From positions 1,056,501 through 1,120,500 of the forward strand of contig LSRY02000006.1 in assembly GCA_001643675.2 (NCBI GenBank): 64,000 bases of DNA, given 5' to 3'. This DNA is from Monocercomonoides exilis (Eukaryota > Preaxostyla > Oxymonadida > Polymastigidae). A model generated the notes under the pieces. That model made no database searches, had not been told where the DNA came from, and saw only the letters and a list, made by a program, of their open reading frames with translations. A program made the position numbers and the translations under genes. Positions within the stretch are counted from its first letter, which is position 1, and every line of letters begins with the position of its first letter. This document shows, in pieces, positions 1 through 13,066 of this stretch.

Positions 1-220
1 TATCACCAGATACGTCCCAAACTTCGACATAAACTTTGTTTCCAAGACCTGGAGCCGAAACGGTTGTTTGAGTAATAACTTCTTGAATCCGAACTCCAAC
101 GGTTTTTTCGTAAGATTCTGATGGATGCTCGGAAGTTCCAGCAATAAGATTTGCAATATTTGTCTTACCCGTTCTACATGGCCCGATTATAATGATTTTT
201 GGATGAATCTTCAACGACAT
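1..220 (-). CDS. IFT22: IFT22/RABL5-like small GTPase, 5' part (cut by window edge)
   Basis: The minus strand is open from an ATG at 220 down to base 1, about 73 codons. The N-terminus runs MSLKIHPKIIIIGPCRTGKT, with the P-loop GPCRTGKT at about residues 13-20. This is followed by a GVRIQEV switch-I-like stretch and VYVEVWDVSGD, the WDxxGD switch-II motif. The GPCxxGKT loop and the GVRI and WD..GD spacing are those of RABL5/IFT22, a Rab-like GTPase of the IFT-B complex in cilia and flagella, and differ from classical Rabs. That implies a flagellated organism. About two thirds of the protein lies outside the window. The start is the first ATG and leaves the usual short N-terminus before the P-loop. 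It is divergent from the POLD3-like gene, with 244 bp of AT-rich sequence between them. Assignment is from remembered family motifs. Confidence 0.85.
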   Translation of the reverse strand, partial: MSLKIHPKIIIIGPCRTGKTNIANLIAGTSEHPSESYEKTVGVRIQEVITQTTVSAPGLGNKVYVEVWDVSGD

Positions 221-464
221 TGTTCGTTTAATGGTTATTCATTGGAAATGTTTTGAATGTTTTTTTTTTGTTCGTTATTTATTCAGAAAAGCCAAATTAT
301 TTTGAATTCGATGATTTGACGGATTAGAAATAAATGCACCATAATAAACAATTTATTTTTTTGAATTGTTTTAATTGTTAATTTTTTTATTTAATAAATA
401 CATATCATAGATATCGATAGAATATTTTTAATTGCCATAAAGATAAAAATATTAAACAGCGTAA

Positions 465-2049
465 ATGAACACTGAAGAGTGGATTAGAGCAAAATTATTT
501 GATGAATCACAAATAATTTCTTATAAAGATATTCAAAAAGAATTCAACTGCGCACCTGTAAAGGCAAAAGAGTATGTACTTTGGAAATTAATTTTCTCTA
601 CTTTAAAAATTATTTTTTTAAAAGGATATTATCTTCGTTTTTCAATAATCATTCAAAAGAACTTACCTGCATTTACTATGTTACACTTGTTAAAAATGAA
701 ACAATTAGTGTCAATCTAATGGCTCATGGTATTTCGTTGATATTTGCATTTTTCCATTTTTTGAGACTATATATTTTCGATATGTATGAATAGATGAATA
801 CTTAAAATTAGAATCATCACTAATTCATAACTCTTTCATATACAGCATTACAAAAGCAGAGAGTCATAAAGATAAAGATGAGAAAATGGAAATTGATGAT
901 GAAAAAGGCAAAGAACAACGAACTATTGATGAAGTTACTGATTCAATCAGAAAAATGTGGACAGATCTCCGTAAGCCACCAACAAATTGGATACGAAAGT
1001 AATATTATTATTTTATAATTTTATTGAATCATTATTGTTTTTATTGTATGTACAATTGTATTGTTAGTGAGCCATATGTCCATTCAAAATGGATTAATCA
1101 CGATGGGAGTGTGTTTCTTCCTCCGATAAATAATTCCCCAGTTCCTCCTGTTTCGCCTCCACTTATTCCTTCCGATAAGTTCTTGAAATCTCCTCGATCT
1201 CCTTTGGTCATTCAAAATGATAGTTCTACTGACTCGAAAAAAAAGCCTGCTTCATCTTTTGCTTCTCCTCCTCATTCACCAGGATCGCCAGCTTCTTCTT
1301 TCATTTCTCCTCCATCATCTCCTGCTTTGTCCTCAAAGACATCTGAAAGCTCTGCAACAAGTCCTCAATCTGTACATGCAGCAGCTCATCAACCAGCAAC
1401 AAAAGCTAATCAGGCCAAAAAGCCAACCTCCACTTCAAAGCAAAAAACTTCTCAAGCAAAAGAGCAAAAGCAATCACAGCCGAAACTTGCATTTAAAGCA
1501 ATGGCAACATCCCCAACAAAAAGGAAGCGAGGGCTTGTTTTGTCTGATGAGGAGGACGAAGACAGCAGCGAAATAGATGAAGAAGACGAGATGAATGAAG
1601 GAGTCGGAGAAATTGAAGGTTCAGAGTTTGTTGGAGAACTGGAAGAATTAGATGATGACCAAAAAGAAAGCTCTTCTCTGTCAAGAAAAAGAATGAGGCT
1701 TGACGATTCAGAATCAGTACACCAGCAGGAGCTGTCTTCATTCTCCAATTCACAGTCTCTTTCAAATTCTGTGCCAGAGTCTTTAAGTCCAATGCTCTCT
1801 GATTCTCAATCAAACAGTCAGTCGTCATCAAATTCTGGTTCTAAACTTTCGAGTTTGTTGAAGAAAGATACAATTTCAACTGGCAATTCACAGCACGACT
1901 CTCCTGCTCTTGCAAAGCCAGCACAGTCACAAACGAAAGCGAGAGCTTTGCCAAGCACATCCTCAAAATCAACCAGTAGTTCGGCTACAAAAGGCAAAAA
2001 AGGAACTCAAGGGCATTCGTCTATATCATCTTTCTTTAAGCCAAAATAA
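465..2049 (+). CDS. POLD3: DNA polymerase delta subunit 3 (POLD3/Cdc27)-like, 4 exons
   Basis: Predicted exons are 465-571, 625-728, 857-998 and 1068-2049, giving 444 residues. The introns start GTATGT, GTATTT and GTAATA and end in AG, and the total is divisible by three. The N-terminus (DESQIISYKDIQKEF... then ELTCIYYVTLVKNE) follows the winged-helix start of POLD3, where a short helix/YK motif and a xVTYLV strand occur. The middle is Ser/Pro/Lys rich and acidic. The protein ends SSISSFFKPK, a classical C-terminal PCNA-interacting PIP box (hydrophobic, two residues, FF, basic tail) with Ser replacing the usual leading Gln. Family role: accessory subunit of replicative polymerase delta that tethers it to PCNA in the nucleus. 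The identity rests on the two ends only, because the middle is low-complexity. Exons 2 and 3 are too short to be recognised alone. Confidence 0.75.
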
Positions 2050-2382
2050 ATAACTTTTCGAATGAATAACTAATGCTTTCACAGATTATTATTTTTTTTT
2101 CCCCAATAATTTAGAAAGACATTTATCATAACATAACAGTGTGTTTATGGTATTAGAATTCTGTTATCTTCACTTTCGCAAAACTTTTATATATAAACGG
2201 AAAAATCTTTTCATAATAATTTAAAATGAAAAGCGAAAGCTAGATGCATTAACGTTATTTGCGTGTATATTTCAAAATATAAAATCATAAAATCCAAATA
2301 AATTAGAAGGAAAATAAAAAATATTTTTACCAAAAAACTTTCCCATAAGAAATTTTAAAGATTATTGCATGAGTATTTTTTA

Positions 2383-3882
2383 ATGTTTACGATAACAAAA
2401 CAAAATATTCTTCATCGTTCAATTCGAACACCAGATATTTTTGATTTTTCATTCCCCACAGGCGTACCACCAGCTCCTCAACCAAGAGAAAACAAGTTAA
2501 TTCTTCAAGAAAAATCAATAAAAAAGCATGTTGATTTATTTAAGGAGTGCTTTCCTGGAATTGATATTGAGTACATCGAAAATGAAATTGCAAAACATGT
2601 GAAAGAACCAAATTTTCAGACGAAATTGATGGATTCATTGTTGGATATGGATGGGAAATACCCAAAAACTGATTTATCAAAACAATCAAACAGTTCTGTG
2701 CGCACAAGGGATTTTACAAATACTTCCATTGCTGTTAGTGATAGCTATCAAAGACTTGCGCAAACTTTTATTTTAAATGAATATAGATACTTACCTGAAA
2801 TATTTTTGAAAAGCCAACTTCAACTTTTCAATTTTCATATCCTTCCGTGCTTCGAATATCTTTCAAAAAACTTACAGATTTTTACAAATTATGCAATTTT
2901 GGATGGAGAAAAAATTGATATTTTGGATTACCCGAGAGAACTATTATCATTTTTGCCATGTAGCGATGGAATATTTTATGAGGAATATAAGACTCTTTTA
3001 AATGAAAAAGTGGAAGCCGAAAAGGAGTATCAAAAGGAGCTGCAAAAAGAGGTACAGTTGAGTGTTGCACTGGTTACTGGGCGTCAAATTGTGGAATGCC
3101 CGATTTGCTACAATTCATGCTTTGAAAGTGAATTGCATCAATGTACCAGAGGCCACACTTGCTGCATTCGGTGCGTGTGTAGTAACATCGTTTCTGGCTT
3201 GGGAATTCAGCGCACTAACAAGCAGTGCATCGCAGAAACCGACTGCGATGGCATATATCCAACGTACCAATTGAAGAAAATATTACCTGAGCGAGTTTTG
3301 AAAAGATTTTTGGAAGTGGAGGAGCACGAATCTCTATTGACAGCTCATATTAAAGGGTTTGAGAGATGTCCATTTTGTGATTGGGGGATGGTGATAGAAG
3401 ATAAAAACGAGCCAGAGTTCCACTGCAAAAGGCCAACATGCGGGAGAATAACATGCCGCAAATGCAAAAAAGATTCGCATCTTCCGTTTTTGTGTGCTGC
3501 TGAAGTGGAAGAAAGCGAAGAAGCGCTGTGGAAGTATGTGGAGGAGAAAGCCGACGAGGCACGCATCAGGCATTGCCCGCATTGCGGTGTTCCGGTGGTG
3601 AAGGTGAAAGGGTGCAACCACATTGCATGTGTATGTGGGAATCACTTCTGCTATTTGTGCAGCAAAATCTTGCCTGCAAGTAACATCTATGGACACTTCA
3701 ACAGAGGGGATGGGACGGGATGTGCAATGTATACAGACTCGTTGGCAGATGATAGCAAACGAGTGAAAGAAGCGGCATATAAGGCGAAGGAGGAGTGGAT
3801 GATGATGCATCCGCGCTGCACACATATAAAGCTCTTGATTGAGGATGTATTGAAAATTGAGGAGAAAGAAGGAAATGATTAA
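2383..3882 (+). CDS. RBR E3 ubiquitin ligase, RNF216/TRIAD3-like
   Basis: 499 residues from the ATG at 2383. The C-terminal half is a RING1-IBR-RING2 module. RING1 begins VECPICYNSCF with HQCTRGHTCCIRC. The IBR contains RCPFCDWGM and ITCRKCKKDSH. RING2 contains RHCPHCGVPVVKVKGCNHIAC then GNHFCYLC, and the last Cys of GCNHIAC (codon at 3628-3630) is the expected thioester cysteine. The ARIR.C..CG and GCN..(A/S)C.CG spacing is that of RNF216 (TRIAD3) rather than parkin or ariadne. The N-terminal part (FKECFPGIDIEYIENEI) resembles a CUE-like helical stretch. Family role: ubiquitin transfer through a Cys-ubiquitin intermediate. The start is uncertain. A good 3' splice site (CCCCACAG) lies at 2461, so residues before GVPPAPQP could be intron and a first exon could be missed upstream. 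Confidence 0.8.
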   Translation: MFTITKQNILHRSIRTPDIFDFSFPTGVPPAPQPRENKLILQEKSIKKHVDLFKECFPGIDIEYIENEIAKHVKEPNFQTKLMDSLLDMDGKYPKTDLSKQSNSSVRTRDFTNTSIAVSDSYQRLAQTFILNEYRYLPEIFLKSQLQLFNFHILPCFEYLSKNLQIFTNYAILDGEKIDILDYPRELLSFLPCSDGIFYEEYKTLLNEKVEAEKEYQKELQKEVQLSVALVTGRQIVECPICYNSCFESELHQCTRGHTCCIRCVCSNIVSGLGIQRTNKQCIAETDCDGIYPTYQLKKILPERVLKRFLEVEEHESLLTAHIKGFERCPFCDWGMVIEDKNEPEFHCKRPTCGRITCRKCKKDSHLPFLCAAEVEESEEALWKYVEEKADEARIRHCPHCGVPVVKVKGCNHIACVCGNHFCYLCSKILPASNIYGHFNRGDGTGCAMYTDSLADDSKRVKEAAYKAKEEWMMMHPRCTHIKLLIEDVLKIEEKEGND

Positions 3883-4625
3883 AAAGATCTATTTCCTTAT
3901 AAATTGCTTTTTTTGTTGTTGTTTGAAATAGTGTTATATTTTTTCTTTTTGTTTATTAAAAAAGAAATTTTTTTTCAAATTTGAATACGTTCAATGGAAA
4001 GTTTTTGAAGATTTTGCTTTTTAATTAAAATTTAGAACAAATGACAGATTATTTATTTTCGCTTTCAAGTTGATTTGACTCATGAAAGCTTTTTAAAAAG
4101 AAATATTAATTTTGTTTTAATTTCAATTGAAAACTGAAAATGATAGCAAATGCAGTCTTCTACGTATCATGAAAATGGAAACATATTATCGAGTCGATGT
4201 TATTCACGGAATTCTTTTTCCCGCATTGAATCTAATTTGCATTAAAGAATCTTCAAAATAAGCTTTATTTTAAATCAAAAATTCCTTATCTTATCATTAA
4301 ATTTGTACTTAAAATTTCAATCAAGGAATAGTCCGATGAATGAATGAAATAATCAGACTGAGAGAATGAATAGTCTGATGAGTTTCATTCATTCACATTC
4401 TATTTCCAGTGAATCATTTAGTGATTGAAAAGCTCTTCCCTTTCGCAAACATTGATTCTATTTAAATTTTCATCATTTTACGATTGTCACAAATGCAATT
4501 GAAGTTCTTTCTTTTTGTATTTCTGAAGATTATTTTTAATAAAAAATAAATAAAATAAAATAAAATAAAGAAGCAAATTTTTATAATTTACAATTCAACA
4601 TAAAAAAAAAAGTGGCATATGCTAA
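3883..4625. other. Intergenic between convergent genes
   Basis: 743 bp of AT-rich sequence between the 3' ends of the RBR ligase (+) and TGS1 (-). It holds (TAAAA)n tracts near 4540-4570 and one strong hairpin at 4337-4395, listed separately. I see no coding potential and no RNA gene. Confidence 0.7.
4337..4395. repeat. Long hairpin / inverted repeat
   Basis: The left arm at 4337-4359 (TGAATGAATGAAAT then AATCAGACT) pairs with the right arm at 4372-4395 over about 23 bp, with one small bulge and a 12-base loop. It lies midway between two convergent gene ends. It could be a relic of a small inverted-repeat element, a transcript-end structure or chance. No TA duplication is obvious. Confidence 0.6.
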
Positions 4626-8360
<3,735 letters not shown>

Positions 8361-9947
8361 TTACATCCATGTGCGTTCAATATCAGTTGATTTCTTCTTG
8401 TACGAACTTTTCTTCAGCTTCTTGGATTCCACAATTGTAACAGTACCGCCAGAGTTTCCGGCGCCGACTCCGAATTTAATTTCCTTCGGGATGCCAACAT
8501 ATGTCACAGGCTGCCTCTTTCCGTTCTTGAAAAAGATGACCCTCTCTTTTCCTTTCTTTTTCGGCTTGAGATCAACTTCAACAGTGATGCGGTCTCCGTC
8601 TGTATAAGTTTCGTTTCCAGAAACCGACGAGCTGTTCTGATAGATTATTCCCGTGGTGTAGTACGCTATGGACACACTATCATATCCAAAGCACGAAGTC
8701 ATTGAACGACTGTTGGGGAACGCGCACAGTCCAATCACTGGAGTCCATGAACCACCTATTTGATTCTTTAATACCACCTCAAATTTCCAGACTGCTTTCT
8801 TCACTGGCTTTGCTGTCACAATCATGGTAGATGTGCGATAATTCCATGTGGCCACATTCTTTTTGATAGTCACAGTCGACCCTGCGAACTTGTCCCAAAG
8901 TAATTGAAGTTCTAAATTTCGCAGATGTTGTGAAAATTAGAAGCAATATTTTTGCAATAGAAATAGTTAAGTGAACAAATAAATAAAATAAAATAAAATA
9001 AAATAAAAATTGCATTAGCACGTAAAAGCTTTAATAAAAAAATGTTCAAACTTCCAATTTTAAGCTTGTCCTTCTTTTTCTTCTTTTTCTTATCGTCTGA
9101 ATCTGAATCTGAACTTGAACTGTCGCTGTCATCGTCATCACTGTCATCACTGTCATCACTATCGCTATCGCTACTGCTATCATCGTCATCGTCACTGTCA
9201 GAATCATCATCGTCGTCATCGTCATCATCGCTACTTGAGTCTTTCTTTCCTTTCTTTTCCTTTTTAGATTTCTTATCCTTCTTTTCCTTCTTGTCTTTTT
9301 TTTCCTTTTTTTCCTTTTTTTCATCATCTTCTGATGATTCTTTTTCTTTTTTTGTGTCTTCTTTTTTTGACTCTTTTTCTAAAAATAGACTCCGTGCTCT
9401 TTTGCATATTTGTTTCAATGATTCGGTTTCCTTTAAGAAAAAAATTAATCAGAAAATGAAGCATAAACATTGAATATAAATATCAAACATTGTCTATGTA
9501 TTCTTTAAATTTCGATTCAAATGCTTCAAGGTCTTCAAGAGTTATATCAAGCTTTTCATCTTCCAGAGATTCTATTATATTTTTAACAAAAAATGACAAC
9601 GTCAAAATTTTAAAAGACTGCACGCCCAAACCTTCTTTTTCTTTTTCCTCTTCAAATTTTCCTTCAATTGCATTTTTTATAATTATTTCTGCCTCTTCCT
9701 CCTTATCAGATTCTATTTTTGTTTGAAGGAATTGTGCGGTCTTCTTTAGAACGTCAATGAGTTTTATCTTATGCCACTCAACATCTGGCATCTTTTTGAC
9801 TCCCAATGCAACAAGGAGCTCATCATTTGAAAGCTTTTTGGTCTCTTCTCCAGATTCCATTTGAGTTGATCTTCCCTTTAGAAATTCCACAAAGCAGAGA
9901 AAAATTAGGTTTTGTTTCGCAAAAAGGAAAGTTTTGCTTTGAGACAT
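8361..9947 (-). CDS. SPRY-like domain protein with charged linker, 3 exons
   Basis: Exons are complement(9489..9947), complement(9052..9430) and complement(8361..8911), 462 residues. Both introns begin GTTTGA (58 and 140 bp) and the second contains a short (TAAAA)n run. The N-terminal 150 residues look helical and acidic (ELLVALGVKKMPDVEWHKIK, LDITLEDLEAFESKFKEY). The middle is a Lys/Glu stretch, then an Asp/Ser run, then Lys. The C-terminal part (WDKFAGSTVTIKKN, WKFEVVLKN, IGLCAFPNS, GDRITVEVDL, RVIFFKNGKRQPV, EIKFGVGAGNSGGTVTIV) has the order of a SPRY/B30.2-like fold: GD.I.V..D, then FF.NG....V, then F.V......V.IV. SPRY modules bind partner proteins; no catalytic role is visible. It is divergent from the next gene, sharing a 179-bp spacer. 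Confidence 0.7.
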
Positions 9948-10126
9948 TTAATTAATTAAAATAGTTGTGCTATAATCTGTGAGTATGTATTTTTGAAGTT
10001 ATTATGCATTATTTATGCTTTATTTTTGTGTTTGAAGGATTTAAGAAAACTTGATTCCTATTTATTCGTTGGATTTAACTGTAGAATTGCAAAAGAAGCA
10101 TCAAGACGAACACCACAAAACATGTG

Positions 10127-12544
10127 ATGGAAGCAAACTGTTTGAAGGTTTTTTCCACCTCAACTTTGTCTGACAGCGAAATCCATCCTTCGTCACCGGA
10201 AACGTTAACTGGGAGTAGAGGAGCACATAGATTGAATAATTTTGGAAAAGCAGAACAACAAATTTATTGCTCAAGTTACTGTCCGTCTGTGCAGCAGTCG
10301 AAGCTGTCTTCTCTTCCTTTTGAGCTTAAAGAGACTTCTTTAAGTGTAGCACATGGTGCTGCAGATAGGTTTGCACAATCATGGAATAAGAATACGTTGT
10401 ACACAGATGATGGCACGTTCCTTGAGAAAGACCAAATATTGAACTTTTCTATGAAGTTGAAACAACTGGAGCCAAACAAGAAAGAAGACATACGAGAAAG
10501 TGATGATTCAAAAGTCTCTGGAAACTGGGGAATTCAAAACTCAAAGCTAATTATGCACTTTAGCTCTCCAAAGATATCAAATATTTGCGGAATTGGAACC
10601 AAAAACGAAGAACGGTTTATTACTCAGGAAAAGGAAGGTTCGACGGATTGGCAAAATTTGTTGAAAAGGAATGTATTTGGACCTGAGCGTTCAGTTGCAC
10701 CGTTCGGGTTTGTATCGGATTTAAGCAAACGATTATTGGTACGTGAAGAACAGCAAGGGAAAACAATTTGGAAATCAAGAAATGAGCAGGGAGGAATGAG
10801 TGAAGAAAGAAAGTCCGATGAAGCTAGTTTATCTTTGCATTCGTTGAGCACATCTTCAATTAGTTCGTCGTGCGAATCTCCAGAAGCACTTGCAGGAGAT
10901 GTCATAAAGTGGAGGCCTAGCTTGACTTTGCAGAGCGAAGTGAGCGGAGATGTTGTTGTCGAAGTTGGAGGAGAAAAATGCACGGACTTATTAAATCTTC
11001 GGATGGACGAGCTGAAAGAGAAATGGCAACATGAAGACTCAATAGCAGTCGGAGCACAATACGCTGACAGAAATTGCAGCCTTGCTGAGAGCTTTGGTGC
11101 TTCTGGCACAAACGATGATGATAATCTTTTTCTTGAAGAACAAATGTCACGAAGGAGAATAGTAAAGGCGCAAATTAAAGAGGCAATTCAGTTTCGAAAG
11201 ATATTTGGAGTCTGGGTTGAAAAAGAATGGAACAACAACGAGGAAGAGAGGCAGATGTGGGAAGCAGCCAAGCGAAGAAGCGAGAAAAGTGTTGGTGAGA
11301 AAGAAGAGCAGGAACAGTTTTCAGATCAAACGATAGAAGAACTGAGGACACTTCTGCGAGAGAAAGAAGAGGAAACAGAAGCAAATGGCAAAGACACAGT
11401 TCAAAAGGAACGGAATGAGATAGAAGAGGGAGGATGCAAAGAGACAAACATCAAGGAAAGGAAAGAGTTTGACTCAGTGGGGATTCAGGAGCTGAAGCAG
11501 CTGATTGAAAAGAAGGAAGAAAAGATGAAGAAAGAAGAGATAGAAAAGAGTCTTACGGCTGCGGGCAGGTTTTTTATGAGCGTTAAAAGAGAATACGAGA
11601 AGCTGCAAAAGAAGGGGCAATGCTGCAGTGGGTTAGAGTTTGACCCGAAAAAGATGAAAGTGGTGCAAAACACTGAAAAGAAAGCAAGATACACTCTGAT
11701 CAAGGCCAATTCAGATGATTTCAAGGAAATATCCGTCTTTCAGGATCATCATCTCCAGCTGGATGCGCCCATCGATGTTTCTCCGTATTCTTTTCCTGAT
11801 ACAAAGTGTGAAGAAGCAACAGCAGAGCGATTGGGCAGCTCATTGACAGCTTGTTGTGTTGAAGGTGTTTCTCCTCTGTTGCAGTCGAAGAATCTCATTT
11901 GTTCTGAACAGTATCCCACTCGACAAGTAGTCAGAGGAAACATGATTCGTCTGACGCATCCTTCAGGTTTGTTTTCGTCAAGAAACATTTTTGGCAATTC
12001 TGGGTTGATAAAAACAACGAAATTTTATTCAAAGAACGAGGAAACAAAGATGGGGAAGGAACTTCAAGCTAACGAAAGAAAGGAATGCTCCAACTTCAAT
12101 GAGAATATCTGTAGTTTTCTATCTCATCCTTTCAAAGATCGACTTTATCTGGAAATGTTTACAGAACCCGAATACTGCTGCTCCAAATCAAAGCCACTTT
12201 TCAACGAGCCATCGAAGCAAATTACTTTTGATGATTTTGAATGTGTGCCTTGCATTTTGAGTCTGTGTTATTACTACAAGATCTTCAAGAGCGACTCTTC
12301 ATTTGATTTGGCTGGAGATGACAAGTATTTGTTGTATGAAAGGACAACAAGGAACATGATAAATGAGCTTCGCTTTCAATATTTGAAGACAAGGGAACTG
12401 ATGGAAGAGAGGAAGTATAAAAAGACCCCACCACAACGAAAGTTCACTTGGAGCTTTGATGTGTGGATTCCAGCACTAAAAAGACAAAGAAGAGGGAAAA
12501 AAGGAAAGAGTAAAACAAAGTTGGAAGCTCTGGAAGATTCATAA
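10127..12544 (+). CDS. Unrecognised Ser/Glu-rich protein with central coiled coil
   Basis: 805 residues, single exon, from the ATG at 10127. I do not recognise the family. The first 250 residues are Ser-rich. A coiled-coil-prone region follows (about residues 340-480, with heptad-like IEELRTLLREKEEE and IQELKQLIEKKEEK). A cysteine-containing C-terminal third contains KDRLYLEMFTEPEYCC and DFECVPCILSLCYYYKIF. The extreme C-terminus KRQRRGKKGKSK is a likely nuclear localisation signal. No membrane segment or signal peptide is seen. The long intact frame, moderate codon use and absence of homopolymer padding support a real gene, possibly a structural or nuclear protein. Confidence 0.75.
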   Translation: MEANCLKVFSTSTLSDSEIHPSSPETLTGSRGAHRLNNFGKAEQQIYCSSYCPSVQQSKLSSLPFELKETSLSVAHGAADRFAQSWNKNTLYTDDGTFLEKDQILNFSMKLKQLEPNKKEDIRESDDSKVSGNWGIQNSKLIMHFSSPKISNICGIGTKNEERFITQEKEGSTDWQNLLKRNVFGPERSVAPFGFVSDLSKRLLVREEQQGKTIWKSRNEQGGMSEERKSDEASLSLHSLSTSSISSSCESPEALAGDVIKWRPSLTLQSEVSGDVVVEVGGEKCTDLLNLRMDELKEKWQHEDSIAVGAQYADRNCSLAESFGASGTNDDDNLFLEEQMSRRRIVKAQIKEAIQFRKIFGVWVEKEWNNNEEERQMWEAAKRRSEKSVGEKEEQEQFSDQTIEELRTLLREKEEETEANGKDTVQKERNEIEEGGCKETNIKERKEFDSVGIQELKQLIEKKEEKMKKEEIEKSLTAAGRFFMSVKREYEKLQKKGQCCSGLEFDPKKMKVVQNTEKKARYTLIKANSDDFKEISVFQDHHLQLDAPIDVSPYSFPDTKCEEATAERLGSSLTACCVEGVSPLLQSKNLICSEQYPTRQVVRGNMIRLTHPSGLFSSRNIFGNSGLIKTTKFYSKNEETKMGKELQANERKECSNFNENICSFLSHPFKDRLYLEMFTEPEYCCSKSKPLFNEPSKQITFDDFECVPCILSLCYYYKIFKSDSSFDLAGDDKYLLYERTTRNMINELRFQYLKTRELMEERKYKKTPPQRKFTWSFDVWIPALKRQRRGKKGKSKTKLEALEDS

Positions 12545-13066
12545 AAGCTATCAAATCAATATGAGGAAATTGAATAAAAAAATAGTGACTCAGGAAAAAA
12601 ATTTTTTTGAATGTGTATTATGGACAGCTAAGAGCAGCTTGTGTTTACTATAATTGCTTTAGTACTTTTTTGTATCATACTCTCAATTTAATAAATGTTT
12701 ATTTTTTTAACTGAAACTGCGAATTTGCTTGAATTTACTTGCAGACGTTTGAAAAAGTGAAATGTTGAAATTGTTTGAATGCTCCTTTCTACATTTATTG
12801 AACATTCATGTTTTTGCATAATCATGCAGAGTATGTTTTCGCACTTTGGAAGTTTTAGTCATTGTTAAATGGAATAAAAAGCAATCAAACAATAAAAAAG
12901 AATACAGAAAAAATTTTTGCACAAAAAATTGTTGTTAATAATCCTTCTTGTTTTGCACGACTATAATGTTTTATTTTATTATCTTACGAAAAGTATTGCC
13001 TATGCAAAAGTGATTCCATAAAAAATTTTCTTTTTCCCTTCATTAGGATTTAAGATTCAAAAGAGG
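12545..13066. other. Intergenic
   Basis: 522 bp of AT-rich sequence between two plus-strand genes. I see no gene, repeat or RNA in it. It could hide a short non-coding first exon of the kinase gene. Confidence 0.55.

Noticed and set aside
465-793. Two overlapping short frames treated as separate small genes
   Set aside because: They are exons 1 and 2 of the POLD3-like gene; joining at GTATGT/AAAAG gives a continuous family-like N-terminus.
8912-9051. Hydrophobic stretch following the Lys run (IFILFYFILFI) as a transmembrane segment of the SPRY-like protein
   Set aside because: It is a read-through of an AT-rich intron that starts GTTTGA at 9051. Removing it joins KLKIG to KLQLLWDKF and the SPRY-like domain.
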